Both the position numbers and the translations under genes were made by a program. Below the pieces are notes generated by a model. The model was not told the origin of the DNA. It did not search any database and was given only the letters and a program-made list of their open reading frames with translations. DNA of 64,000 nucleotides from Pelodera strongyloides (lineage: Eukaryota > Nematoda > Chromadorea > Rhabditida > Rhabditidae), in contig JAANDG010000626.1 in the NCBI GenBank assembly GCA_036852015.1, positions 19,317 to 83,316 on the forward strand. The letters run 5' to 3'. Positions 1 through 13,600 of this stretch are shown here, in pieces (the stretch's first letter is position 1; every line of letters starts with the position of its first letter).

Positions 1-3000
1 CTCGTGTAGTTCCAAGATACGGTAAATTTTCAGCATACTTGCAAACCCTATACTATATTTCCAACCCTCTCAAGCTTTCAGCTATCGCAACCTTTGTTGT
101 CCTTTGTCGCAAACCTTTGTTGTGGATTTAATTCCAAATCTGGCCCCGTTAATTATTTTAATTATCTAAAAATTAAAATCGATAAATATGTATAGTAATG
201 CACATTTTGTCACGTCAATCCAATTAATCCACAGGGCTGTGCAACCACATATAGTGAATTGAATTTTATGAAACAGCCACAAAAGGTATTGTTGCTGAAT
301 CTCATTATTACGCATATTGCGTTAGTCAGAAGGGGACGTAGATCTTTTTATTATTATTTTTTAATATCTTTCTAAAGTTTTCAATTATTATATTGAATGC
401 GTATTAGCGGGTACTACGTTGGTAACTTGGTACTTGACTACGTCTTTATTTCAATAGAATAAGAACACTAGGCCCAGCTCCACAACTCTTTAGCTGCGCT
501 CTTTCTGAGAGTCTAATAAACATTTAAACATTTAATTCGCCGGTTTTTGATCGCTGCACAATGTGGGTTTTCTTTACTTACTGATTCTGTTTGGTAGCTC
601 ATACTCATACGTAGCGATGAAGAACTTTCAGCATAATTATTTTCTCGTGTGCCAAATCATATGTCATTTTTTTGAATATATCTCCAAAAAGTGAATTGTA
701 TACTATAATACATGAAGTAATATGAATATCATCACAGTAACTTGTAAATAATCGTTATGATGCAGATTTTGCTCGACCCAAACTCAAGTCTAGCTTTTTA
801 ATTTTAGTCAAATGAAAAAATCACAACGTTTATTTTGTGTAGTCTATGTACTGAGGGACCTGTCGATTTTTTTGAAACAATCCTTCCACATTTCTATTGA
901 AGTTGGTTTTATTATATTAATCCGCACAAGGAAGTACGCCAACTGATCTCATTTAATATTAGATTAGGCGATGGAATGTATGCACGTATGCTAGGATTTT
1001 TTATTGCATGACTGCATGACGCCAATATTTGCAAGAATTGATTACTTTTACTTTTGCCTTTTAAAGCTAAATACCAGCCGGTTTTTGAAGCAATAAGTAC
1101 GCGGTCCAAAAGACGCATCCCAATATTTTTATTTTATTATGGCTACCGTACAAACTTGCTTTTTTTGCCACGAACTTTTCACGAAATTTTTGAAAACTAA
1201 TTTTTACGGTAGGAGTGCGGGTATGAACGGTTTTCGTTGCTCTTAGTTTGCATATACGGCTGTTGTGTTTCATAATATGTTGTAGTGAACGTAATGCATG
1301 AAAATGCTTGTAATTTTCCATATTTTCTGCCTCTGCACGCTGAATTGAACCTGGATAAAAGAGCATGCATTTGAACTGCAAAGCTTTAAATACTTTCTAT
1401 AGACGAATATAAAATAGAAAACAGAATGGTTCTCTCAGGGGCAAACTTACACTTACTAAGCTGGGCGTGAGTGGACCCTTGCCCGTCTCTCGCCAGCTTA
1501 TTTATTACCAGGGTTTGAGCCATTGATTCGCCAGGTGCGCGCCACATATGCACGTTTGTTATCAACGGGCGGAGTGCGAGCGGGTAGGCCGCACTCTTTG
1601 GGTTGAGTGCCCCTGCCGCCATGCAAAGTTTTACGTTATAAACGTGGATGTGGTCGTGTTAGTTATATATCATAGAATAAACAAACATTGTTTTCTATTA
1701 TTTTTTTACTTTTATGTTGTAAATGTTTCGAAAGCAAAAACGTTTCTAAATAGCACACACTTTAGCCCAGCCTGCCCCGCCCATCCGTGCAACGCGTGTG
1801 AGAAAGGGGCGTAACGGGACACACACTAAGATCCTTAGATGTTAGACCATTTCGCTGGTTATAATAATTTTAAAGCGATATAAAGACCGATTTTTGAAAT
1901 GTATGATGTCTAACGGCATTCTCTAAATAATCGTGCAGTAGCGCGCAGTGCATACATCACAGCTACATGAGTATTCAGCACCTGCTGGTATACCGTTTTA
2001 CTTTCAAGCAAATACTGGATGTTTTCAACACACGCCTTTACATGTTATGCCATGTCTTTTTGCCCATTTACCCGTTGATACAGTCTTAAGCTGTGCATAT
2101 TATAGTATCTAATATTAAAATTTATCGTTGCATGCTATAGCTTTGAATTCATCATTAACTCGGCGTTTTCTTTACTTTATTCAGATAATTCGATTTCCGA
2201 ATCGGATTCCATGTAGTTTTTTTGAGTTCCACATTATATCTAGTCTCTTAGAATATTTGAATACCAGACGGCTATCGCCGCCTGAGGCGACTTTCAAGGT
2301 CTACAATGCAGGAACAGCAGTGAGCACACAAACGTTTGCAACGTATCTTGAAAAATCATGAAATAAAATTCGAATTTCGCTTGCTCAAGACAAGGCTTCG
2401 GCTCTCCTTTTATAGCCTTTAGATATTAAAATTTTCGTTGCGTTCACATGCGGCTTCAAACAAAAAAGTAAACTGTTCTCCTTTATATAATAAGATTGTA
2501 GATTAATAATATTTTCTTCTATGTTCTATTTTCCGTGTGCATAAGCCATAAAATAACACTACAGTTCAAGTTGACGGTCTCATATTTGCATAGATATGTA
2601 GTAATTTGTAAGTTTTATTTGTTCTAGCAAAAATAAGCAAACTTTGAAAGTATTTTATAAGCGAAAGCAATCGAGCCGTCATGGGCCTAGCAACAAATCT
2701 CAAACTACTAATCACAGTATATTGGGCAGATGAAACGCATTTGCTCTTTTTATGTGCATGTCCTCATGTACGATAAGGTACACATTGTTTGTGGTTTTGA
2801 AGAGATATCCATTTATGAAATAGGAAAGTTATACGTTTATAATTCACAGCAATTCTATGGATTTTTGTCATGTGAAGAAATTCCCTTAGGGTGTTTAGCC
2901 ATTAGAAGAGAGAGAGAGAGAGAGAGAGAGAACAAGAGAGAGAGAACAGGAGAGATCCAGAGAAAAGTAGGCGGTCATACGAATAATTACATTATCACGG

Positions 3001-3361
3001 AATCGCCCACCCTTCTTTAGTAATGGAATAATTGTCTGGTTGTGGTCTATACGGCTCTACTCTATTTCAGTAAGTGGCTAACTTTAAATCCTTTGTTTAT
3101 CTTTTATCTCGAAAATGTTTTGCATACTTTCGCTTGTTTACAAATTGATTTTAATTCTAAAGATATATTATTGACCTTCTTCTCATGATTATCTCATCTT
3201 CCTCGATTTACTGATTGATCTACGAAACTTTGACTGCGCGGCGTTAAAAACAGGTGCCGCTACCTGTCGCCGCACCTCTCTCAGCTTTCGCCAGTTTTTC
3301 GCAGAGTTCTCGCGAGCTAACTTTAGTTTAGAATTATCGATTTATCGATTTTATCTCCGTG
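1..3361. other. Intergenic DNA, no gene recognised
   Basis: No chain of exons with matching phases could be built here on either strand. The stretch is AT-rich. It contains isolated arms of the dispersed palindromic family at about 1064-1095 and 1873-1905, each keeping a GACCGATTTTTGAAA-like or GCCGGTTTTTGAAG-like core without a second arm. A GA microsatellite lies near 2906. Around 2270-2310 there is a fragment related to the repeats at 6195 and 11720, with a CGCCTGAGGCGACTT core. Confidence 0.5.
2906..2955. repeat. GA microsatellite
   Basis: About 50 bp of almost uninterrupted GA dinucleotides. Seen directly. It makes the 96-codon frame across it an artefact. Confidence 0.9.
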
Positions 3362-3480
3362 TTTGCAGGTATGGAGTGTCATCCTCACTGTGTATTTCCA
3401 TTGCCACAGGCGGGCACGGCTAGAATTCGAACTGAATTCACATTGTGTATGCCGTCGCCGGAGTTTCGAGTTAATATTCG
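3362..3480 (+). CDS. Isolated candidate exon, gene unknown
   Basis: An internal-exon-like segment bounded by a TTTGCAG acceptor and a GTTAGT donor. One open frame begins with an ATG two bases inside and gives about 37 residues with three cysteines (start MECHPHCVFPLPQAG, end PEFRVNIR). A second frame is also open. The first frame ends in phase 0, so it would fit in frame with a segment starting at the acceptor near 8161, or with the exon at 18626. It does not fit directly with the exon at 13446. No family is recognised and the segment could be chance. It may be an alternative 5' exon of the membrane-protein gene that follows. Confidence 0.25.
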
Positions 3481-4314
3481 GGTTAGTGAATTTTATTTAT
3501 AATTTATTTATGTAATTATTTATCTGTAATTGCCCCGCTCATTGATTAAATTGTTCTGGGTATTTTTGTTGTATTAGTATTTTTCCTTTCTTTTAGTAAG
3601 ATGTGTTTGTGACTTGACCTGTGCATTAGTATTCCAAGGGGGTTTGTTGTGTTCCATTAAATGGCAAGTTTATGTTGTTCAATTTGCCCGACAATAAGTA
3701 AAGCATCTTACCATAAAAAAATTTCTATACTAGAATTTTCTCCACACAGCCTAAGCCTGAACCTCCATCGAAGTTTAAGCCCAGGCTCTAGCCTAGACAT
3801 AGGTAGAACCCTTATTTTTTCGCAAGCCACCAATTTTGGACAGGTTCAAAATTTCATGTTAATAATTTTTCACATAGCCTCTTATAGTGTTACCACTTCT
3901 AATTGCGGTAGATTTGAAATTTGAATGAATCCAAAATGGCATGAAATTCCCGTAATTATGTTTGTTTGAGGATGAGGGCAGCTTTTCCTCATTATGTTAT
4001 GTGCGGGCAATTTAAAAAGCCAATTGCCTCATTAAGGAGTCAAAGTCTATGCCTATGCACTCAAAACAGTCTGACATTTTGCGAAAGCGACATGTTTACT
4101 ATGTGAGCGGAACTTCAGAAAAGAACGTAAATGAGGGGGTTTTAGTCAAACGTGGAAAAAAATAACCCTAAGTCAAAATTTAAATAAGTAAGAACTTATT
4201 GTTTGTCCATTACTAGGTAAGGTAAGGTTAAAGGTAGGTAAGGTTTTTTTACGACGAGCCTCCATAGTTTTTTATTGTACTATTAAAATGATGAATTTAG
4301 ATTAACTCCGACCC

Positions 4315-4493
4315 TTTAATGCGAAATATCGGTCGTTTTTGAAACACATCGATTACTACACCAGCATTCTTATGCAGCCTATGCAAATGAACGTAGATTA
4401 GAATATAAAATCGAGGTAAATTCGAGCAAATTAGCATAAATACGTAAGCATTCAATGGTGCGTTTCAGCAACCGGCCGGTATTTCCCTTTAAA
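4315..4493. mobile_element. Palindromic AGCGAAAT-family element (MITE-like)
   Basis: About 180 bp. The left arm is a TTTAATGCGAAATATCGG variant and the right arm ends GGTATTTCCCTTTAAA. The interior has ATGCAAATGAAC and an AT-rich stretch typical of the family. The arms are slightly degraded. Confidence 0.75.
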
Positions 4494-6194
4494 TAAACTT
4501 CGAATTCCTGTCGAATCTCGATGTTTGAAGCTTGAATCTGTTCTCTTTTCTTATCCGTCCTCTAATCTCTAATTTACGTAAGTGCCTTTCAGCAATGCCA
4601 AACGTTCTCCTTTTTGACCAATTGAGCCTTTTAAGGAGCAAAAGACAAGCCGAAAATTGCCTAAATCAGAATATAAAATGTGTTCTTGCTGGCTTTATAG
4701 GGGGTTTAGCTTGCAGCCATTTACAGCAGAACACAAATCTCTTGGTTTAGAACCGCAGTGTTCATTATTTAGTTTAGTGACAGATTGGATTGGTAGATAT
4801 ACCGTATTACCATTGTCACTCAAAGAAGTACTTTTAGTAAGGCTTCATCTTTAATTTTCCAGGGTTTTCAACTTGGATGAAATATAGCCAGAGTTTTGTA
4901 GAGTAGTGTATCGCAAAACACTAGGACTGTTCACCTTGTAAATCCCTTTATATCTGAGTACAAACCTTAATTAATGTACCAGTTTGTATTACTTAATAAT
5001 AAAACTACTCCATTCCATGCCCTTTATTCACATAAAGCCTCCAAAATTGCCGTGCATGTCAATTTCACATCTTATTTTACACGAATAGATAACCCGCTTC
5101 TGAATGACCAGCTGCATTCATTAATCCCTTTTTGTCGCCTTTTTGTCGCACTGCATCATATTTCATGAATTGCCTAGAAAACGGCCCGAAAATTTATTTG
5201 CCTCTGGGCTTCCGGGATTGGAAAGAATGAAAACAAACTTTACCCCAAAGCAAATAAACACCCAATTTTGAGGTATTGTCCCGAAAAGCTGCCAATAAAC
5301 GCGTATGATGTGTTGCCATCTGAATGTAACCTTGCCCGAATATTTTGGTATCATGGTGTTTCAAGTCGCTTAAAAATCTACCGTGTTTTGGGACTACACG
5401 AGAATATTTTATAATTTTTCATATTAAATATGTATTCGCGTTACAACGCGCGGTTTTAGGTATGCTCGAAAGCCCCACGTAATATTTTCCTGTATATCTT
5501 ATTTGCTTTCTGCCAGTGAATACGACACAAAAAGTTAATTTAACTGAGAATTGATGGACAATTCCTCTGCAAAACTTTCCCTTCAATAAGGAAGTGAAAT
5601 TGAAAACGCTTGGTTTACTAAAACATAGAACACAACATAATGAAAGGAATAATTTATTGGAATCGTTAGAAAAGCAATAATTAGCAGATACCGGGTGAAG
5701 TTCACGCCACTCGTTCCTTACTCTATTTTTGTATATTTGGTTTATGATTCTTATGTAAATTTCAAATTCCTTTCATTTGTGTGGGTTGGTGATGCAACAT
5801 TGCAAATCTGCATGGTAATAGCCTCGACGTATAAGAATGAGAAGCTAAGTATAATTATTCTAATTACACGGAAGTAGCGCGAAAGGGCTGGGAATAGCCA
5901 GGTAAAGGTAGAAAGGGTAATTGTAGACTCATCTCGACTGACATAGAAGTAAATTCTGTATGGGACCGCGGCTGAACTATCACGGCCCGAAATTTACTAG
6001 CTGGTTTTGTTTCCTGTTAGTAGGCTTCCTGGCTAGGGATAGTGCTTCATTATACCTTAATTGAGAAGTGAGACTCTTTGTTTTTCTCCTGGTTGTTTAC
6101 ATCAAGGATTTTTGAGAAAGCTATAAAGGGGTTTTATTACGGGATTTGGGCCTATTTTGATGACAGAGACAAGAAACACAAATTTGACAGTGAC

Positions 6195-6492
6195 ACCAGT
6201 CGGCTCACGTCGCCTGAGGCGACTTACATGGAAATATGATTGGTTTAGCATGGGCATACTTATATACAAAGCTTCAAACGTATCGAAGAATTCACATAAT
6301 AGGAAACAATTGCATATGCATACTTCGATATTGAGCTGCGACACTCTTTTTATACCCTTGTCGAAAATTTGCATTTCCGTAACGCACATCGGTATGCAAA
6401 TTACGCTACAGTTACTCTTTTATATAATAAGATTTCCGTAACGCACATCGGTATGCAAATTACGCTACAGTTACTCTTTTATATAATAAGAT
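6195..6492. repeat. Dispersed repeat with internal 60-bp tandem duplication
   Basis: Starts ACCAGTCGGCTCACG and shares almost its whole length with 11720-11960. In this copy the last 60 bp, starting TTCCGTAACGCACATCGG at 6374 and carrying GTATGCAAAT, occurs twice in tandem. The second copy starts at 6434. The two copies look identical, which suggests a recent duplication. No coding potential. Confidence 0.85.
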
Positions 6493-7682
6493 ACTCGTTT
6501 TTGGGCATTTGCAGTCATTCGTTCATAAAATACATAACCAAATCCCAACTGATTTATGATGCTCAGGTTTGCATGTCATCCATTCCCGGAAGTTTGGAAT
6601 GGATGTGGGTGTGTGTGTGAGTGTGTGAAGAGAGCGGGAAGTCAAGTAGTATCTCGTTTGTCCATATTTAGGATTCATTTCTGAGGGATTGACCTTCGCA
6701 CTTTAGCTTTAGGTGGTAGAGTTAGATGCATAGAAGCCTAGACATGCGATCTTACTCATTTTTTGGGAATAAATTATAAAAACTAAAGTATTAATCGGGC
6801 GAAAAGATACTCTAGTAAGCAGAGGTTTTACATGTGACACCTTGCTTGGAATTTGGGGGGGGGGTGTTACTGATAATTAACACTAGTAACTACAAACTAC
6901 AATAAATTGGTGTTTTCTATAATGGTTAGTGAAATATTCATATGAATATTGAGGAAAACATGAATGTTTTGGTTACTGTTATTTACTCGTAGATCTCACA
7001 CCCTCTTTACTGCTATTGTATACACAAGGTGTCACCAAAAACAAACACATTCAATGGGATTTTTTTGTCAAAGGGCGGCATCTTTCAAATTTCCATAGCT
7101 TACGGTATCTTATCCACTCGTTGGACGTTCTCCCACAGTTAATCTTCATTGTGAGTGGGATAGAAAGCTCACACTTTGTCGGACGCTTTGTTAGCACGTT
7201 GAAGTGTATGTGTATAGTATAGGGGTACTTTTCTAGGGACCACCACACCACTACTCTCTCTGTCTACTGATTATTTTTAACATTTTCAATGTTTTGAATT
7301 TATTACATAAAAAATATTTAAAAACGATTGGGAGCTTGGCGATATAGCGGCAGCGGAATGCTTGCGGCGCCGATTTCGCGAGCAAGCTCACGCGTTGCCG
7401 CTTGCAAGCAGCTGTATATTCTGATAGAAGATTCGAGAAAAAAGGTCATAAAGAAGAACTAAACAAATTCAAGATTAAACTGTTTAGAGGCGTTTCACTG
7501 CGGCTTCTTTCCTTGCCTATGCCAAGGAGGTAAGGTTGGAACCAGCAAATTAACATCGAACTTGTTTCCGTTTTGTTTTGCTTTGGTAATTCGTTTATTT
7601 CATTTGGCAGGGTAATTTTGAACGAGCTCAATACACAGTGCACCGCAAACTGATACAGTTGCCGAATATCTTCTTGTTTTGT

Positions 7683-8117
7683 TTAAAGGGAGAGGCTCAC
7701 GCGAGAGAAGATTTCCTCAATTTACTTGCTCATAACGTCCTGAATTTCAGAAATATTACTATGAAAACCGCATTTCTTTGGGCCTAGAACTCGCAGAGTT
7801 ATTCCCCGGCAAACAGTTCGGACAGGTACCGTAGTCATTGCGCTTTTAGGGAACAACAATATAGGAAACGCCTTCTCATAATCGTAGTAATGATCTTCAT
7901 TCGTTTCACAATTAGTATGTAAAGAAAGAATGCAAATGGACTGATGTAAACCGTAAAAATGTTTTTTGGCGTTGCAGACTACGGTACCTGGCCGAACTAT
8001 TTGCTGGCGAATAACTCTTGAATAACTCTGTGGTTTTCACAGAATATTTCTGAAATTTCGGACATTCTGTACAAGTAAATTGAGTGAAACTTTTTTCTCA
8101 TGGGACTCTCCCTTTAA
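7683..8117. mobile_element. Long foldback element, TTAAAGGGAGAGGCTCA family
   Basis: A 435-bp palindromic element with arms of about 150 bp. The left arm starts TTAAAGGGAGAGGCTCACG and the right arm ends GACTCTCCCTTTAA. Matching inner motifs appear in both arms (AATTTCAGAAATATTACTAT, and GGTACCGTAG in reverse). No open frame. A related left arm lies at 41763. The element ends 50 bp upstream of the first coding exon proposed for the membrane protein, so it could sit in that promoter. Confidence 0.85.
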
Positions 8118-8166
8118 TTTGAAGTTAATCTTTTAGTTCTTTGTTACTTTTATCTAACAGTCCACT

Positions 8167-10582
8167 ATGAGATCAATACATTTTGCTTCCTTTTTGCTTT
8201 TCAGCCTTTTAGGCGTCGGCGACATATTCTTTGATTTCTTGCTACAGTATGCTTTGGCACGTACTCAACAATTTTCTATTAGCATACCAAAATAATGTCA
8301 ACCACTTTCCACTTGACACTCTATGTACCGTACCCGGAGCTTGTCCAAGCCATAGTACACCATATTGTAGTCTTTCCCATGCCCATTCTACCCTTAATTG
8401 GCCTATGTAAACAAGTGTTGCGCAGTTCGTATATATTGGGTCACACTTTTGTTTGCGTAAAAAATTTGGCATACGACCTTTACTCGGTGCCGAGCGTACT
8501 GGACTATATTAGGAGAGTGTTTTATGGGGAGTATATATGGAGGGGAAGAAATATTTAAAGCGAAATACCGTCCGGTTTTTGAAAGGTATTATCGTGAACA
8601 GCTGTATTTTTATGCAATTATGCTAAGTGGGGTCGGTTTGGGACCTAGTTTTTATGCTAAATTAGAATTAATTTGCATATGTTGCTTAAAAATGAAGATG
8701 TCCACGATGCGTTTCAAAAACCGGCCGGTATTTTGCTTTAAAGGGAAAGTAACTGTTGTTTAGTATGCGTGAAGCATGGACAGTACAATGTACTAAAAAT
8801 TCTATGATATACGGTACATTATATATCGAACGCTTTGCCAATGTAGTTTTTGCTTACAATTAGAACTATCACGCTGCAAGCCAGCTAACCCTATTATTAG
8901 CTTGAAACATGTCCAAAAAAGTTAAAGCGAAATACCGGCCGCTTTTTGAAACGCGTCGAGTACATCATCATTCTTATGCACCATATGCAAATGAACACAA
9001 ATTAGAATAAAAAATCGAGCTAAATTCGAGCAAATTAGCATAAAGACGTAAGAATTCAGTTGTCCACGATGTGTTTCAAAAACCGGCCGGTATTCCACTT
9101 TAAGTCATACTTTGGTCTAGACAAATTGAAAGTTCCCTAATCTAATCCCAATGACCATATTATTCAAATGAGAGCTCATAGCACAAGTGGATAATTGCCT
9201 GATTTAATTAGCATGACTTATCCTCTGGAACAAGTTGCACTTGCCAATGTTACGTAATAATTACATCTTAATTTCTGGCTGCGCAATATCATTTTCGGAG
9301 AATTTGTTTAGAGAATTCTGAGAAAATCTATGGGTTCCAAAAGGATTTCCCAGGATAAGATTATAAAATATATTGTCTTTTAGAGGCAAGTACACATAAA
9401 ACATCCTAACACTTGGGAAGAGAGTTTGGGGGACTATTTATTTGTAGTCAGTATAATTGACACTCTCGGTGGTTTATGCGCCAAACGCTAATAAAGGAAT
9501 AACATAGGAAATGGGTGAGTCCGTTTGGATACGGTTCACTGTTTTTTTTTTTCGTGGCCCATCTGGTGGCCAATTTGTGACCAACCCGTGACCAAATTTC
9601 ATCGAAAACCGCCATTGATTATTTGCTCACCAAATGGTCGTGAACCAGTCATGAACCAGTCTGAACCAGTTAGTTCAATCAAACCTTTAGTATTATTGAA
9701 TAACTCGTGACATTTTTTATTGAGCACACCGTCATAGACATGATATTTTTGGGAATATAATTCTCCCTCAACCTGGTTTCCTTCAATATTGCGGAAATTC
9801 CATTAAACAATAATGTGTTTTGGTTTGTACTAAAAATGGTAACTGTATGTATTGTATTAAATTGAAAAATTATTTGTATTTCAATTCTTTAACCTTATAA
9901 ACCTGCACTAAGCTAAAAGGAAATTAATTTTGTTTAAAGAAATTGAACTCCAAATCATTCCGTGTCTCTGTGTACAATTTACAGTTTGGAAAGTTTACAA
10001 TTAATTAATTTTGGAATTTCTTTAGGCTTTAGAACGGTTTATTTAATTTATTGTAAAAAGGCCAGAGTTCAAAATACATTTATTTATATTTTGTACTTGG
10101 GTATCACTTTTAGGCAAAAAGACTAGAAAAGGTCTCAATTCCTCATCGAATTTTTTAACTAAATTTTTTGTATAGTAAATCAAAATGTAATATATATAAA
10201 TTATCAATTATAAATCGGTTACTTCTCTAGAATACGCTACTAAATGTACTCACAAATTTACTATTAGCATGGGGCTGATTATAAAATAACTTCAACCCAC
10301 TTTAATGTTTTTAAAATTAACCGCAACCTTCTACCGTATATAGACTTATCACTTATTTCCTATTAAGATTTCTCGGGAACTTGTCCAATTGAGCGTTCTT
10401 CATCACGATTTACAATTAGAGAGCACATTAGAGCTGCGCTCAGCTATGCAAAACTCCTGTGCCGCGAACCATATGTTGTATTCTAATGTGGGGTGGTTAT
10501 CTCCAGATGTTGTGGTTGTGTTCTGTCTGATCTTTATGATCATCTAGAAGGATGAAAGTGTTCCGACTTGTGTTACAAGGAC

Positions 10583-10625
<43 letters not shown>

Positions 10626-13600
10626 AGGGAGGGAGGGAGGGAGGAGCCAATTGCCTAAGAGCTAGGGATCAATGAAATGATTTGATATTCAGTAGTTCTA
10701 GACTCTGATTATGGGGACGATGATGTATAACTATCGGTTTTGCAAGATCAGTAGGCGTATTAAATAAAGGGAACCCTCTGATTCTGATAAACAAGAAAAC
10801 ATGGAGCCACAGTTTACTTGAACAATTAAGTAATAAAATATAATGAAAATAGAAAGTATATATTGTCCTCGTATGTGATTTAGTTTCGTAGGCACAATCG
10901 AATTGTATCAAAGCGGCATGCCGTTGGCATTCTCATTTGTGGAATAAGTAACGTATAATATTCTCGGTATATCAGAAATCGCATTCTCCACAACTAGGAA
11001 GTTTTTCTGAGCTTAGCTCTATAAACCCGATTATAGATTTTACTTTGGATTATTTTGTTAATACTGACCACAGTGACGCCCGCCTTGAATGATTCATATT
11101 ATCCGATAAGTGATAATTATTGTAAGATTTTATTTCTTACTTCCTTGACAGTTGCCTGCGTTTTATGCGCACAATGCTCAAATGCTTGTTCCAAAGGCGT
11201 ATAGCACCCCCGATTTGTCTAGCGTTGACATTGTGTTATTAAATAACTGACTAACTATGAATTTTAAACCTTCGTCTATTATTTTGCGCTACGCGCAGGT
11301 GCGCCGTACCCACCACCTTGTATTAAACCAGATGTCAATTCCCTTTGGCTTATTTATAACTTATGTCCATTATTCATCGCTGCTTGGTTTTTCATCAAAA
11401 ATTTTTCACCGAGTTTAGCCCCAATTGTTAAATGAAGACAAAGAGAGGGAGAGAGAGATTGAAAGAGAGAGTTAGGAGAGAGAGGGAAAAGAGAAAGAGA
11501 GAAGTGGGCTTGAAAGCCTTATAGAGAGCTCCCCCTGTGAAAATCTTTTGTTTCATGTTCTCAAGGGCTCAAGTAGTTTGGTCCTTTTGTTTTGAAGTAT
11601 TCATTCAAATGTCCAGAAGATGAAGATGAATCAAAAATTAATGTGTTACTGGCGAATTCAATATAGTGGCATGGAGGAACCTAGGGCTATAAATTAGCAT
11701 ATAAGCAATTTTATAGAAAACCAGTCGGCTCACGCCGCCCGAGGCGACTTACATGAAAATTTGATTGGTTTAGCATGGGCATACTTATATACAAAGTTTC
11801 CAACGTATCATAAGAAATTCACATAATAGGAAACAATTGCATATGCATACTTCGATATTGAGCAGCGACACTCTTTTTATACCCTTGTCGAAAATTTGCA
11901 TTTCCGTAACGCACATCGGTATGCAAATTACGCTACAGTTACTCTTTTATATAATAAGATAATTATTGTCCGGATGTTATTCTGACAATGATACTCCAAT
12001 AAGGGCAGGAACATATGTTAACATGTAATGTAGAGCTTTCTATCTCTTCTAACTAAACTAAACGGCCTTGGTTTATTCGGTTTGACAAACGATGTAGACT
12101 TGAAGTTACGGTACTGGAGTTGTCCTACTGTATCTTTTCGGTACGATAGTGTACCGTAAGAAAATGTGAAAAAGTACAAGTACTGTCATTTTTCAAAAGA
12201 TAATCTTTTATCATTTCAGCACGACGTTCCTTCCACTTCTGTGTTTAAAGCGCAAACCCCTGGAATCAAGGAGCTGAGGAATATTGGTTGGTTAATTTAT
12301 ATATCACTTTATTTGATTTACATATTACTTAATTTATCTTTATTAGATCGTTAGGTTACCGGAATGTTACCTATGCACATGTTAGAGCCCACCAAACTCA
12401 TATTGTACAACATTCTACAATGATACGCTGATACTCGGGTGCACTCGTGTACTTTACAAAATTAAAAGGGAAGTTAATAAAAGATTATGCTGATTAATCT
12501 TACTCAGTTTCAGGACTAGTCTCGGCTTAGTCCTTTCCCATCTTAGTAACCCTGTAGTTCTTAGTGAAGTCTTTGCAAATCAGGACGTTACTTCTACCGA
12601 TCGAGGAATGTAGTTTCAGCACTATAAGTAGGTTTGCGCTGAGACACCACGGCAGACTAATACATGCGCTTCATAATAATAATAATTTACTATATCACAA
12701 AGATGCGTACAAAAACATATATAATTAAAAAATAAATACAAACCGGTAATAAGAATAAGGGGCATGTGTAAGCGGAAATTCTGGGGGATGAACAAGGGTA
12801 CTTAACCGAGCAATGTACTCCCGGTAGCTTGAATGTGTATTGAAGGAACCACCGCGTTCTAGAAGCGTAATAAATAAATTGTAACTATAATAATTTATTA
12901 CGCACAAAGGCAATCAAAAAAAAGCAGTGTAACGTGCAGATTTTGTTAAAATAATAATTAAAGGATCGCAGTCACTACAAAATCGTCGTTTTTCTTCGAG
13001 TTTACTTGTATTTAGTAAAGAATAGAGACAAATACTTTACCAAAACCGAATAATTTGAATTCCAACTCAGGGAGTGAACAAGTAGAAAAGTAGTTCTACT
13101 TAGATACCGCAGGATCACGAAACGTGTTCATACAGCTGCTTCCCGATCGGGAGTATGCAAATTATTTCGGCAAATATATGCATATTATATCTTTACATAT
13201 ATTGCAAGAGTCTGCAGGCATATCACTACACGTTTCATAATCCCGCGGTAGTTAATTAGAACTACTTTTCTACTTGTTCACCCCCTGAGTTGGAATTCAA
13301 ATTATTCGGTTTTGGTAAAGTATTTTTCTTTATTCTTTACTAAGTTCAAATAAACTCGAAGCAAAATGATGATTTTGGAGTGACTGCGATCCTTTAAAGC
13401 ACAATAAACAATTTACTCAATTTTGTTTATTTCTATTTCTTTCAGGAACAGAGCATTGGCCCCTTAAATTGGACGTTGATTTTCATCGAGTTCCATCGCA
13501 AACTCCGGATCTCTTTAGAATAAAGGTAGGCGTTTTTTCGTAAGTGGTATTTGCAAGCGTCGCGAAAAAATGTCCGCCGATTCCGTGCCGCTTCCCTCGG

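Larger units (their letters stand above)
8261..13445 (+). other. Intron 1 of the membrane-protein gene, repeat-filled
   Basis: About 5.2 kb between a C|GTACTC donor and a TTTCAG acceptor. It contains two AGCGAAAT-family palindromes, a member of the 9.5/31.3/58.2-kb dispersed family, two GA microsatellites, the second copy of the 6195 repeat and a 440-bp foldback. No additional exon was recognised, but one cannot be excluded. Confidence 0.5.
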
